From assembly GCA_020850415.1 (NCBI GenBank), contig JADZER010000024.1, positions 62,001 to 126,000 on the forward strand: a DNA stretch of 64,000 nt, in the 5' to 3' direction. The notes beneath the pieces were generated by a model. The model worked only from the letters and a program-made list of their open reading frames with translations, did not search any database and was not told where the DNA came from. Shown piece after piece: positions 53,909-62,517 of the stretch. The first letter of the stretch is position 1. Every line of letters begins with the position of its first letter. The DNA comes from Phycisphaerales bacterium. Lineage in GTDB: Bacteria; Planctomycetota; Phycisphaerae; Phycisphaerales; UBA1924. Made by a program: the position numbers and the translations under genes.

Positions 53909-55834
53909 GTGACCCGCCTGCTCGTCCCTCTCCTGCTCCTCGCGGCCGCGCTCTGCGCGATCGTGCTCGCCGACCGCCCCATGCCCCGGGCCGACCTCAC
54001 GCTCAACAACGGCCAGGATCCGACCACCCTCGACCCCTCGCAGGTGAGCTGGACCAGCGACCTGCGCGTCTCCCGCCTGCTCTTCGAGGGCCTGGTCGCC
54101 AACGATGTCTTCGACCCGGGCTACGGGATCGCCCCCGCGGCCGCGGAGCGGTGGGAGATCTCCGCCGACGGGCGCGAGTACCGGTTCTTCCTGCGCGAGG
54201 AAGCCCGCTGGTCCAACGGCGAGCCGGTGCGGGCGGGCGACTTTGTCTACGCCTGGCGCCGGGCCATCCTGCCCGATACCGCCGCGGACTACTTCACCTT
54301 CTTCGAGTACATCGAGGGGGTCGGGGCGTTTTTCGACTGGCGCCTCGGGGCCCTGGACGCGTTCGCCCGGGACAGCGCGGAGATGGCCCCGGCGACGAGG
54401 GCCCAGGCCGCCCGCGATCTCTGGGCCGAGACCGAGCGGCGTTTCGGCGCCGGGGTTGGCCTCGAGGTGGTGAGCGACCGCGAGCTGGTGGTCCGGCTGA
54501 CGCACCCGGTCCCGTTCTTCCTCGACCTGTGCGCGTTCCCGGCGTTCTTCCCCGTGTACGAGCCGCTCGTCGGGCAGTACGATCGGCTCGACCCCGACAC
54601 CGGGCGGGTGATCTCCGGCGCCGGGTGGACCAAGCCGCCGCGCCTGGTGAGCAACGGCCCCTTTGCGCTGACGGTGTGGCGCTTCAAGCGGGACATGCGC
54701 TTCGAGGTCAACCCGTGGTACTGGGACCGGGACTCGCTCGATGTGCGGACGATCGAGATCACCTCCATCGCCGACCCATCCGCCCAGGTGCTGGCCTACC
54801 AGACCGGCGCGGTGGACTACCTGGTCGATGTGAACGCCCCGTACCGGCGTGAGATGGTCGCCCAGAAGAACGCCTACTACCGCGAGCACCAGGCCGAGCA
54901 CCAGCGCCTCGTCGGTGAGGGGTGGGATGCCTTCGAGATCGACCGCCGGCTGCCGCCCGACCCACGCGGGCTGGTGCACATCACCCCGGCGTTCGGCACC
55001 TACCTCTGGAATTTCAACTGCTCGCCGGCGATGCCCGACGGCCGGCCCAACCCGCTCGCCGACGCCCGCGTCCGCCGGGCGCTGGCGCTGATGATCGACA
55101 AGCGGGCGATCGCCGAGCAGGTCCGAGGCCTGGGCGAACCGGTCGCGCGGACCATCGTCCCGCCCGGGTCGCTCGCCGGCTACGACTCGCCCGAGGGGCT
55201 GCCCTGCCTGAGCGACTGCCGGACCGAGACCGAGCGCGAGGCGCTGATCGGGCGAGCCCGCGCCCTGCTGGCCGAGGCGGGGTACCCCGACCCGGCGGGC
55301 CTGCCCACCATCGAGCTGGAGTTCAACAAGGACTCGGGCCACGACCTGGCCGCCCAGTCGATCGCCAAGAACTGGCAGGAGACGCTGGGGATCCCGACCC
55401 GCCTGGTCCAGAAGGAGCTGACGGTCTTCCGGGACGACCTGAAGACGCACAACTTCATCACCTCGCGGGCGTCGTGGTACGGCGACTACCCCGACCCGCT
55501 GACCTTCCTGGAGATCAACCGCACCGGCGACGGGAACAACGACCGCGCGTTCTCCAACCCGGCCTTCGACTCGATGCTCGACGCGTCGTATATCCAGACC
55601 GACCCGGCGGAGCGGCTGGCCGGTCTCGCGCGGGCCGAGCGGCTGCTGGTCGAGGAGGAGCTGCCGTTCGTCCCGCTCGTGCACTATGTCAATGTGTCGA
55701 TGTTCGACGCCGCACGCCTCAGCGGGCCCAACCCCCACCCCCGGTCGATTCAGGACCTGTCCCTGTTCGACATCCTCGGCGACGGGATCGGGTCCGACGA
55801 GGTGAAGCGCGTCGCGCGGGAGGAGCACCGGTGA
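53909..55834 (+). CDS. Peptide/oligopeptide ABC transporter substrate-binding protein
   Basis: This 641-residue SBP_bac_5-type protein has an N-terminal membrane segment (LLVPLLLLAAALCAIVLA) serving as signal or anchor. Characteristic segments are NGQDPTTLDPSQ, FEGLV, WSNGEPVRAGDFVYAWRR, and VRRALALMIDKRAIAEQV. It binds peptides or similar solutes outside the membrane. The start is GTG 53909. It is followed by one permease gene, but the second permease and the ATPases of a complete Opp/Dpp system are not here. Confidence 0.9.
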   Translation: MTRLLVPLLLLAAALCAIVLADRPMPRADLTLNNGQDPTTLDPSQVSWTSDLRVSRLLFEGLVANDVFDPGYGIAPAAAERWEISADGREYRFFLREEARWSNGEPVRAGDFVYAWRRAILPDTAADYFTFFEYIEGVGAFFDWRLGALDAFARDSAEMAPATRAQAARDLWAETERRFGAGVGLEVVSDRELVVRLTHPVPFFLDLCAFPAFFPVYEPLVGQYDRLDPDTGRVISGAGWTKPPRLVSNGPFALTVWRFKRDMRFEVNPWYWDRDSLDVRTIEITSIADPSAQVLAYQTGAVDYLVDVNAPYRREMVAQKNAYYREHQAEHQRLVGEGWDAFEIDRRLPPDPRGLVHITPAFGTYLWNFNCSPAMPDGRPNPLADARVRRALALMIDKRAIAEQVRGLGEPVARTIVPPGSLAGYDSPEGLPCLSDCRTETEREALIGRARALLAEAGYPDPAGLPTIELEFNKDSGHDLAAQSIAKNWQETLGIPTRLVQKELTVFRDDLKTHNFITSRASWYGDYPDPLTFLEINRTGDGNNDRAFSNPAFDSMLDASYIQTDPAERLAGLARAERLLVEEELPFVPLVHYVNVSMFDAARLSGPNPHPRSIQDLSLFDILGDGIGSDEVKRVAREEHR

Positions 55835-55973
55835 CACGGAGCTCACGGCCGATGGATCAAGGTGGGACCGTGAAGGAGCGGCCCCGGGACCTCCCGCGCG
55901 CCCTCCCCCTTCATCCTTCATCCTTCCTCCTTCATCCTTTCTCCCTCCCTCTTCTCCCACCCCGGAGGCGTCC
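55835..55973 (+). repeat. TTCATCC-type repeats between the binding protein and permease genes
   Basis: The gap holds a pyrimidine-rich run of degenerate TTCATCC/TTCCTCC units (about 55908-55962), another example of the short-unit repeats seen before recG and nnrD. CGGAGG at about 55964 is the permease ribosome binding site. Confidence 0.6.
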
Positions 55974-56981
55974 ATGCTCTCGCTGATCCTCCGGCGCCTG
56001 ATCCAGCTCCCGGTCATCGTGTGGGTGATCTACACGCTCACGCTGATCCTGGCGTGGGCGGTGCCGGGCAACCCGCTGGAGAACCCCGAGGGCCGTCGAC
56101 CGCCCCCGGAGGTGGCCGCGGCCATGAAGGCCCAGTACAACCTCGACAGCTTCCCGCGGTTCTACCTCTCGTATTTGGACAGCGCGACGGGGCTGAGGTG
56201 GGCCCGCGAGACGCTCAGCGGCGAGGGCGCGCGGCGCGCCGAGGCCGCCCGGGGCGCCGGGCTGGCGCCGCCCGCGCGACCGGTCTTCGACCTCGGCCCC
56301 TCGCTCAAGCACCGCGACGAGCGTGTGGCCTCGATCCTCGCGGGGGCGCTGCCGGTCTCGGTCTCGCTGGGGCTGCTGGCGATCATCATCGCCGTCGCCC
56401 TGGGGGTCACCGCCGGCGTGGTCGGCGCGGTCAGGCCCAACTCCTTCGCCGACCTCGCCACGCTCGTCGTCGCCCTCGTCGGCATCAGCCTCCCGAGCTT
56501 CGTCATCGGCACCCTGCTCCTCCTGGTCTTCGGCGTGTGGCTCAAGCTGCTCCCCGTCGGCGGCTGGGGCTCGCCCGTGAAGATGGTCCTGCCCGCGCTC
56601 ACGCTGAGCCTGCCCTTCGCGGCCTACATCGCCCGCCTCACCCGCATGGGCATGATCGAGCACCTCGGGTCCGACTATGTGCGCACGGCCCGGGCCAAGG
56701 GCGTCGGCGAGCTGGCGGTGCTCTTCAGGCACGCCCTCAAGAACGCGTTCCTGCCCGTGCTCAGCTACCTGGGCCCGGCGACCGCCCTGGCGATGACCGG
56801 CTCGTTCGTCGTCGAGCGGGTGTTCAATGTGCCCGGGCTGGGCCAGCACTTCATCAACGCCGTGCAGAACAAGGACCTGTTCCTGATCATCGGCGTGGTG
56901 CTGGTGTTCTCGACGATGCTGGTGCTGCTGAATCTGGCGGTGGATGTGCTGTATAGGTGGGTGGATCCGAGGATCGAGTAG
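55974..56981 (+). CDS. Oligopeptide-type ABC transporter permease
   Basis: This 335-residue OppB/DppB-like permease has an N-terminal membrane segment (about 8-29), a 95-residue periplasmic loop, and then about five membrane segments. The coupling region (EHLGSDYVRTARAKGVGELAVLFRHALKNAFLPVLSY) is typical of the BPD_transp_1 family. RBS CGGAGG precedes ATG 55974. Only one permease is present, so it needs a partner encoded elsewhere or works as a homodimer. Confidence 0.9.
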   Translation: MLSLILRRLIQLPVIVWVIYTLTLILAWAVPGNPLENPEGRRPPPEVAAAMKAQYNLDSFPRFYLSYLDSATGLRWARETLSGEGARRAEAARGAGLAPPARPVFDLGPSLKHRDERVASILAGALPVSVSLGLLAIIIAVALGVTAGVVGAVRPNSFADLATLVVALVGISLPSFVIGTLLLLVFGVWLKLLPVGGWGSPVKMVLPALTLSLPFAAYIARLTRMGMIEHLGSDYVRTARAKGVGELAVLFRHALKNAFLPVLSYLGPATALAMTGSFVVERVFNVPGLGQHFINAVQNKDLFLIIGVVLVFSTMLVLLNLAVDVLYRWVDPRIE

Positions 56982-57092
56982 CCCCCGACGGACCCCGGCG
57001 GCCCCCGGCGGACCATGCGACCGCCGCGTGGGACGAGGCTCCGCCGTCGGCGCGCACACCCGGTAACCTATGGCGCGGAGGAGTCCGCCATT

Positions 57093-58259
57093 ATGGAGAT
57101 CACCATGCTCAATGATATGATCCGTTGCGCAGGCGCTGTCGCCGCCTGCTCCGGGGCGCTCGCCGGTGTCTGCTGTGCGCAGGCCACATTCACCCCAATC
57201 GGGGATCTGCCCGGCGGCGCGTTCGCCAGCCTCGCGGGGCGCGTCTCTCCGGACGGCACGGCGGTCGGTGGCTTCGCCACGGACGCGACAGGCGTGGTGG
57301 CCATCCGCTGGACCGCGTCGTCGGGCATGGTCAGCCTCGGCGATCTGTCTGGTGGGGCCGTGGACACCGGCGGGATCGCCGTGAGCGGGTACGGGTGCCT
57401 GGTCGCCGGGAGCGGGTACTCGGGCAACGGCCTTGAGGCCTTCCGGTGGACCGAGGACATCGGTCTTGTGCCGCTCGGCGATCTCCCCGGCGGCGCATTC
57501 CAGAGCCACATTTATGACTCCAGCCACAGCGGCTCGGTGCTCGTCGGGATCGGCAACGACGCGACGGACCAGCGCGCCGTTCGCTGGACCCGAGCCGGCG
57601 GCTGGGAGGTCCTCGACCTCCTGCCGGGCGAGACCACCTCCGACGGGTTCGGCTGCTCGGCCGACGGCTCGGTCGTCACGGGCCTGGTGGTGCTGCCCGG
57701 CAGCGTCCAGGCCTACCGGTGGACCCAGGCCGAAGGCAAGGTCCCGCTCGGGGATGTCGACGGCGGCGCGTTCAACAGCGGCGGGGCCGATGTCTCCGAC
57801 GACGGCTCCACCGTCGTGGGCTACGCGAGCGCCGACTCGGGCTATGTCGCGATGGTCTGGACCCAGGCCACCGGCATGGTCAACGCCGGGTACCTCGCCG
57901 GCGACGAGGCCTACGCCGAGCTCTGGACCACCAACCACGACGGATCGATCGCCGTCGGCTACTCGGGCTCGCAGGCCACCATCTGGACGCCCCAGCACGG
58001 CCTGCGCTCGCTGCAGACCGTCCTCATCAACGACCACGGGCTCGGCGCGGCGCTGACCGGCTGGACGCTCAGTGAGGCGATCGGCATCTCGAGCAACGGG
58101 AGGGTGATCGCCGGTGTCGGCACCAACCCCGGCGGCGATCAGGAGGGGTGGGTCGTGACGCTCCCCGAGCCATGCCCGGGCGACTTCAACGGCGACGGCA
58201 CGGTCAACACGCTCGATGTGCTGGCGTTCCTCAACGCATGGGCGGCCGGGTGCCCGTGA
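57093..58259 (+). CDS. Secreted HAF-repeat protein with a GC-type dockerin-like tail
   Basis: The 388-residue product has a signal peptide (about 12-35, ending CCAQA). A series of HAF-type repeats follows (F.PIGDLPGGAFAS, VPLGDLPGGAFQS, VPLGDVDGGAFNS; each with an SxDGSxVVG half). The C-terminus is CPGDFNGDGTVNTLDVLAFLNAW...GCP, a single calcium-loop dockerin-like module. This terminal pattern is common in secreted proteins of Phycisphaerales. The protein probably folds as a beta-propeller and is anchored outside the cell. ATG 57105 is an alternative start. GGAGGAG precedes ATG 57093. Confidence 0.8.
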   Translation: MEITMLNDMIRCAGAVAACSGALAGVCCAQATFTPIGDLPGGAFASLAGRVSPDGTAVGGFATDATGVVAIRWTASSGMVSLGDLSGGAVDTGGIAVSGYGCLVAGSGYSGNGLEAFRWTEDIGLVPLGDLPGGAFQSHIYDSSHSGSVLVGIGNDATDQRAVRWTRAGGWEVLDLLPGETTSDGFGCSADGSVVTGLVVLPGSVQAYRWTQAEGKVPLGDVDGGAFNSGGADVSDDGSTVVGYASADSGYVAMVWTQATGMVNAGYLAGDEAYAELWTTNHDGSIAVGYSGSQATIWTPQHGLRSLQTVLINDHGLGAALTGWTLSEAIGISSNGRVIAGVGTNPGGDQEGWVVTLPEPCPGDFNGDGTVNTLDVLAFLNAWAAGCP

Positions 58260-58337
58260 GGCGCTGATCACGCGGGCATGCGTGCCAGGGGTCCCATGGG
58301 ACGCACAGGCCCTATGACCCCGGCGCGCGCGGCCCGG

Positions 58338-58343
58338 TAAGCT
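58338..58343 (+). promoter_or_regulatory. -10-like box (TAAGCT), sigma-factor-like gene, leaderless spacing
   Basis: TAAGCT ends 6 nt before GTG 58350. Confidence 0.4.
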
Positions 58344-58349
58344 GCCCGC

Positions 58350-58709
58350 GTGGCGGACGATCCACGCACCGATTCCGAGCTGGTCGACGCGGTCCGAGGC
58401 GGGGACGGCGGCGCCTTCGCCGCGCTCTACCTCCGCCACCGCGACCGGGCCTTCCGCGTCGCCCGCCGCTACGCCCCCGACGACGGCCCGGCCATGGACG
58501 CGGTGCAGGAGGCGCTCCTCTACCTCCACCGCAAAGGGCGGGGCCTGCGACCCACCGCCCGGTTCACGACATTCCTCTACCCCGTGGTGCGCCACGAGGC
58601 CCAGCGCGCGGCAAGGAACGCCCGGCGCGGACAGGGTCCGACGAGCCCCGAGCGCCAGCTCGGGGTCTGTATTCCGCCGGTCCGCCTCGCGCGATCAGAA
58701 GAACGCTAA
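58350..58709 (+). pseudogene. ECF-type sigma factor truncated after region 2
   Basis: The 119-residue frame matches region 2 of an ECF sigma factor (ELVDAVRGGDGGAFAALYLRH, AMDAVQEALLYLHR, FTTFLYPVVRHEAQRAARNARR). Region 4, which reads the -35 element, is missing. The frame ends in TSPERQLGVCIPPVRL..., translated from an inverted palindrome doublet that starts at 58641, and stops at the doublet's second unit. Only 52 bp follow before the next gene's stop codon, so region 4 appears to have been deleted and replaced. It could still be expressed as a short protein, but it should not work as a normal sigma factor. Confidence 0.65.
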
Positions 58710-58734
58710 CCCCGAGCTTGCGCTCGGGGCTCGT
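58641..58734. repeat. Inverted palindrome doublet (family B) ending the sigma frame
   Basis: Units at 58641-58666 and 58709-58734 face each other with 42 nt between. Each is nearly palindromic (CCCCGAGCGCCAGCTCGGGG and its inverse with one difference), and their outer ends match the units at 39717-39794. The sigma-like frame reads through the first unit and stops at the edge of the second. Confidence 0.8.
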
Positions 58735-58761
58735 CAAGGCAGCAAGACATGGGAACGCGAC

Positions 58762-59205
58762 CTACTCGCCCTGCCGGAACACCGCCCCATCCAGCACGCC
58801 GCAGGTCACGAAATCGCCCTCGCGGAAGTCGGTCGCCTTCTGCCGCTTGTCCGTCGGCTGCAGGTGCACCGGCACGCCGGCGCTGACGATGACCTCGTTG
58901 GTCTCGGCCTTGACCGCGACCACCCGCCCCTGCACCCTGCGGGGCCGGCCGAGCACCGGGTCGATGAACCGGCCGCCGGCGTTCAGCCGGTCGAGGCGCG
59001 TCGCTTGGGCGTGGATGGTCCCGACGATCCGGTCGCCCGGCTCGCCCGTCACCTCGCCCTCGGGCAGCAGGCTGATCTGGTAGCGGGTGTTGGGGAAGCC
59101 CAGGCGCACCTGGCGCGGCTTGGTGGCGGTGGCCTCGACGATCTCGATGAGCTTGCCGCGGGCCAGGCGCGGGTCGATCTTGGTGGTCGGGGAGGGCTCG
59201 ATCAT
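58762..59205 (-). CDS. Conserved hypothetical protein (147 residues)
   Basis: I do not recognise the function. The protein is small and strand-rich (VRLGFPNTRYQISLLPEGEV; GDRIVGTIHAQATRLD; GRVVAVKAETNEVIVSAGVPV), suggesting a beta-barrel such as an OB fold. No signal or membrane segment is seen. ATG 59205 was chosen because TATCCT lies 8 nt upstream. The longer frame translates a repeat element (59231-59312) and is not credible. Confidence 0.65.
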   Translation of the reverse strand: MIEPSPTTKIDPRLARGKLIEIVEATATKPRQVRLGFPNTRYQISLLPEGEVTGEPGDRIVGTIHAQATRLDRLNAGGRFIDPVLGRPRRVQGRVVAVKAETNEVIVSAGVPVHLQPTDKRQKATDFREGDFVTCGVLDGAVFRQGE

Positions 59206-59213
59206 GGTCTGTG

Positions 59214-59219
59214 AGGATA
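59214..59219 (-). promoter_or_regulatory. -10-like box (TATCCT), hypothetical gene, leaderless spacing
   Basis: TATCCT on the minus strand ends 8 nt before ATG 59205, with no ribosome binding site. Confidence 0.45.
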
Positions 59220-59230
59220 GCCGAGCCATC

Positions 59231-59312
59231 GTGGTGCGGGCTTCCAGCCTGCACTTCTGTGGGCGGCCGTGGCCGGCGGCGTCGGATGGTGCAGGCAGGA
59301 TGCCCGCACCAC
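59231..59312. repeat. Inverted palindrome doublet (family C)
   Basis: Units at 59231-59254 and 59289-59312 face each other over 34 nt. They share GTGGTGCGGGC ... GCCTGCAC ends, and the cores TTCCA and ATCCT differ by compensating changes. The core GCGGGCTTCCAGCCTGC resembles the single palindrome at 10569-10586. Confidence 0.75.
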
Positions 59313-59330
59313 AACCCCGGGCCCTGACGC

Positions 59331-60062
59331 TCACTCCACCGGCACGAACCAGCGCAGCTTCCACCCGCTCTGCACGAACCGCTGCTGCGGCTGGCGGGCC
59401 TTAGCGTCGGCGATCACCGCCTGGGCCCCCGAGACCGACCCGGTCTGGGCGACCGCCTCCTCGAGCGTCGGCACGCGGACCTGCTCGGCCCCCGCCGCGG
59501 CCCCGACCGTCTCCATCCGCCCGCCCTCCCAGACCATGTCGAACCCGCGCCAGGGGAGCCCCTCGACCGCCTTGGCCGGGAGGGCCAGGCGGTAGGCCTT
59601 GCCGCCGACCGGCTGGAGGAGCACGCCGGGGCTGTACTCGCCGTTGGGCATCCTCGCGAAGAGCTGGGCGACCTGCGCCTCGTGCTCCTTCAGATAGTCG
59701 AACGCCGCGCCGGGGTCCATGCCGCGGGCGCGGAACTCGGCCCTGGTGGCGTCGCAGAGCACCTGCTGGGTGAACAGGTCCCGCTGGTCTTCCTTGAGGG
59801 TCTGATAGATGTGGGCCATGAGGTGCCGGGCCGAGCGCGCGAGCAGCACCTTGGACCCGTCCTCGTGCTCGATGGTGATCTTGCCCGCGTCGATCTGGCT
59901 CGGGTCGCGGTAGCCCTTGGGCTTGTCGCTGATGAGCGCCCCCCCGCTCTCGACCCCGGGCAGGCCCGCGAACATGGGACGGCGGTAGACAACCTCCTCG
60001 TAGGTGCAGCCCTGCAGGGACACGAGCGCGAGCAGCAGGCAGACCGTTCGCCGGGCGCTCAT
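59331..60062 (-). CDS. Lipoprotein of unknown function
   Basis: The 243-residue product has a signal peptide and lipobox (LVSLQGC, cleavage before the cysteine at about residue 19). The mature part is mostly helical, with a possible basic motif (ARSARHLMAHIYQTL). No family is recognised. Its ATG overlaps the nadB stop codon, so it is third in the DinB-nadB transcript, with no evident link to NAD synthesis. Confidence 0.65.
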   Translation of the reverse strand: MSARRTVCLLLALVSLQGCTYEEVVYRRPMFAGLPGVESGGALISDKPKGYRDPSQIDAGKITIEHEDGSKVLLARSARHLMAHIYQTLKEDQRDLFTQQVLCDATRAEFRARGMDPGAAFDYLKEHEAQVAQLFARMPNGEYSPGVLLQPVGGKAYRLALPAKAVEGLPWRGFDMVWEGGRMETVGAAAGAEQVRVPTLEEAVAQTGSVSGAQAVIADAKARQPQQRFVQSGWKLRWFVPVE

Positions 60063-61726
60063 CGGTCGGCCCCCGCCGGCGCGTCGTCGCGCACGGGCCT
60101 GGCGACCGGCTCGCCGGAGCCCCGCAGCCAGCAGTCGTGAACCCGGAAGCGGTCGGCGAGGGCGGGGAAGTCCTCCCGCGCGTGGCAGCCGCGGGACTCC
60201 TCACGCCACAGCGCCGAGCGGGCCATCAGCGCCCCGACCAGCAGCATGTTCTGGGTCTCCCATCCGGCGGGGTCGTCGAAGATCTTGTCGAGGGTGTACC
60301 GGCCCCAGAAGTCGAACATCTCGACCGCGTCGGTGAGCTTGGCGCCGGTGCGCTGGATGCCGACATTGCGCCACATCGCCGAGCGAAGGCTGGAGCGCAC
60401 ATCGGAGAGGTCCAGCTCGCCGTGGTCGCTGAGGGGGATGTCGCTGACGACCTTGGCGGGCTTGCCCAGCGCCTCGCCGTTGCTCGCCGCGGCGTCGCCG
60501 GCGACGGCGCCGAGCACCAGCCCCTCCAGCAGCGAGTTGCTCGCGAGCCGGTTGGCGCCGTGCAGCCCCGAGCAGGCCGCCTCGCCGACGGCGAAGAGGC
60601 CGGGGAGATTGGTGCGCCCGGCGTGATCGGTCCGCGCGCCACCGACGGTGTAGTGGGCCGCGGGGTGCACGGGGATCAGGTCCTCGCCCGGGTCGAGGTC
60701 GAACCGCTTGAGCGTGGCGGCGATGCCGGGGAACCGCTCGGCGAAGCCGCCCATGTGCCGGCAGTCGAGCCAGACATGCTGGCCGCCCTGGCTGGCGATC
60801 TGGCGGACGATCGCCTGGCTGACCACATCGCGCGGCGCCAGCTCGGCCAGCTCGTGCACCTCGGGCATGAACCGGTTGCTGTCGGCGTCGAGCAGGTGGG
60901 CGCCCTCGCCCCGGACAGCCTCGGAGATGAGCGACCGCGCGGCGCCCGGCAGGTACAGCACCGTGGGGTGGAACTGCATGAAGGCCATGTCGGCGACCTC
61001 GGCCCCCGCGCGGTACGCCGCGGCCAGGCCGTCGCCCGTCGCCGGGTGGGGGTTGGTCGTCTCGCGGTAGACCATGCCCGCGCCGCCCGAGGCCAGCACG
61101 GTCGATCGGGCCCAGACCATCTGCAGCCCGTAGCGCGGGTGGTGCGTGATCGCGCCGAGCACCCGCGAGCCGGGCTCGCTGGTGGCCGTGACAAAGTCGA
61201 GCAGGAAGCACTGGGTGAACAGCCGCACCGTGCCGAGGCTCTTGACCTTGGCCGCCAGACACCGCTCCAGCTCGGCCCCCGTGGCGTCCCCGCCGGCGTG
61301 GTAGATCCGGCGCGCTGAGTGCCCGCCCTCGCGCCCGACCGACAGCGACCCGTCGGCGGCCCGGTCGAGCGCCATGCCCCAGCCCAGGCACTCGCGGAGC
61401 CTCGCCGGCCCGTCCCCGACGATCCGGCGGACGGCCGGCCCGTCGCACAGCCCCGCGCCCGCCGTCAGGGTGTCGTCCACATGGGCGTCGAACGAGTCGC
61501 CCTCCTCCATCACCGACGCGATGCCGCCCTGCGCCCACGCGGTGTTGGTGTGGGAGAGGTCGGACTTGCTCAGCACGATGACCTCGGCGCCGCGCTCCGC
61601 CGCCGCGATCGCCGCGCGCAGGCCCGCCACCCCGGCGCCCACCACCAGCACATCCGTGAAGATCTGCGGCAGGAGCGTCGAGCGGAAGGGGATCAGGTAG
61701 CGGCGATCGTTGAAGACTCGTTCCAT
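60059..61726 (-). CDS. nadB: L-aspartate oxidase
   Basis: NadB oxidises L-aspartate to iminoaspartate, the first step of de novo NAD synthesis. The 555-residue flavoprotein has the FAD-binding VVGAGVAGLRAA and SKSDLSHTNTAWAQGGIA segments, the succinate-dehydrogenase-like EAVRGEGAHLL and the C-terminal GEAACSGLHGANRLASNSLLEGLV. nadA and nadC are not in this window. ATG 61726 lies 16 nt behind the DinB-like gene. Confidence 0.95.
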   Translation of the reverse strand: MERVFNDRRYLIPFRSTLLPQIFTDVLVVGAGVAGLRAAIAAAERGAEVIVLSKSDLSHTNTAWAQGGIASVMEEGDSFDAHVDDTLTAGAGLCDGPAVRRIVGDGPARLRECLGWGMALDRAADGSLSVGREGGHSARRIYHAGGDATGAELERCLAAKVKSLGTVRLFTQCFLLDFVTATSEPGSRVLGAITHHPRYGLQMVWARSTVLASGGAGMVYRETTNPHPATGDGLAAAYRAGAEVADMAFMQFHPTVLYLPGAARSLISEAVRGEGAHLLDADSNRFMPEVHELAELAPRDVVSQAIVRQIASQGGQHVWLDCRHMGGFAERFPGIAATLKRFDLDPGEDLIPVHPAAHYTVGGARTDHAGRTNLPGLFAVGEAACSGLHGANRLASNSLLEGLVLGAVAGDAAASNGEALGKPAKVVSDIPLSDHGELDLSDVRSSLRSAMWRNVGIQRTGAKLTDAVEMFDFWGRYTLDKIFDDPAGWETQNMLLVGALMARSALWREESRGCHAREDFPALADRFRVHDCWLRGSGEPVARPVRDDAPAGADR

Positions 61727-61742
61727 GGGGGTCGTTCGCGGC

Positions 61743-62360
61743 TCACGCCCCGTCGGCGTGCTCCTCGCCGTGGCAGCAGCAGCAGCCCGACCCGCAGCCG
61801 CCCGCGCCCGCCGCCACGCCGAGCATCCTGTCGAGCTTCCGCTGCAGGAAGTCGTTGTGGTGCTCGAGGTGCCGGGTGATCAGCTCGACCATCCGGTGCA
61901 CGGTGACCTCGCCCATCTCCGGGTGCATCGCCCTGCGCTCCCACTGCTCGGGGCTGAGCGACATGAGCAGCTCGGCCGTCCACCGGCGCATCGTGTGGAT
62001 CGCCGCCACGAACCCCGCCACCGGCGGGCGCAGCTCCGGGCCGTACAGACCCCCGTCCACGAACGCCATCTCGTCCCACAGCGTGACCACCGGGCAGTCC
62101 TCGGCGATCGTGCGCCGGATGCGGTGCGTGTAGACCAGCTCGGCGTCGGCGAGGTGCCCCATCAGCACCCGCACCGGCCACTCGCCGACCCCGGCCGCCG
62201 GCGGGAACGCCGCGTCCGTCTGCTCGTCGGTGAGGTCGAACACCCTGGGGTCGAAGTTCTCCACGCCGCGGAGGTAGCGGACGATCAGCTCCTCGTGCAG
62301 GCGGGGCTCGTGGTCCGCGGACCGGCAGGCGCCCGTGCCGCCGCAACACTCGTGTGCCAT
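61743..62360 (-). CDS. DinB-like four-helix protein with cysteine-rich ends
   Basis: This 205-residue protein resembles the DinB/YfiT superfamily of metal-binding helical bundles (LMGHLADAELVYTHRIR; ELITRHLEHHNDFLQRKLDRM). The three metal histidines are plausible in GHLADAE, in the middle, and in TRHLEHHN. Both ends are unusual: MAHECCGGTGAC at the start and GGCGSGCCCCHGEEH near the end, giving eight cysteines in short clusters that could bind metal. AGGAG lies 6 nt before ATG 62360. Members of the superfamily often act as thiol-dependent transferases. Confidence 0.75.
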   Translation of the reverse strand: MAHECCGGTGACRSADHEPRLHEELIVRYLRGVENFDPRVFDLTDEQTDAAFPPAAGVGEWPVRVLMGHLADAELVYTHRIRRTIAEDCPVVTLWDEMAFVDGGLYGPELRPPVAGFVAAIHTMRRWTAELLMSLSPEQWERRAMHPEMGEVTVHRMVELITRHLEHHNDFLQRKLDRMLGVAAGAGGCGSGCCCCHGEEHADGA

Positions 62361-62482
62361 GGGTCGCTCCTGGCCCCGCGTGGGGCGGGTAGGGGTTCGG
62401 CCGGGGGGCCTTGCGCGCCCGCGCCGGGGATCATCGGGACGGGGGATCGTTTGCCATCCGCGCCCCGGAGTCGACCGTGCGC

Positions 62483-62511
62483 TCGACAACCCGGGCCATC
62501 CTTGGTATAAG
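62483..62511 (+). promoter_or_regulatory. sigma70-like promoter (TCGACA-17-TATAAG)
   Basis: TCGACA (62483-62488) and TATAAG (62506-62511) are 17 bp apart, the clearest canonical promoter I see in the window. A predicted start near 62518 precedes a gene-free stretch ending in a strong terminator. Confidence 0.65.
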
Positions 62512-62517
62512 TCCCCC

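Noticed and set aside
59206-59364. N-terminal extension of the gene at 58762-59205
   Set aside because: The extension is translated from the family C repeat and lies upstream of the best -10 box.
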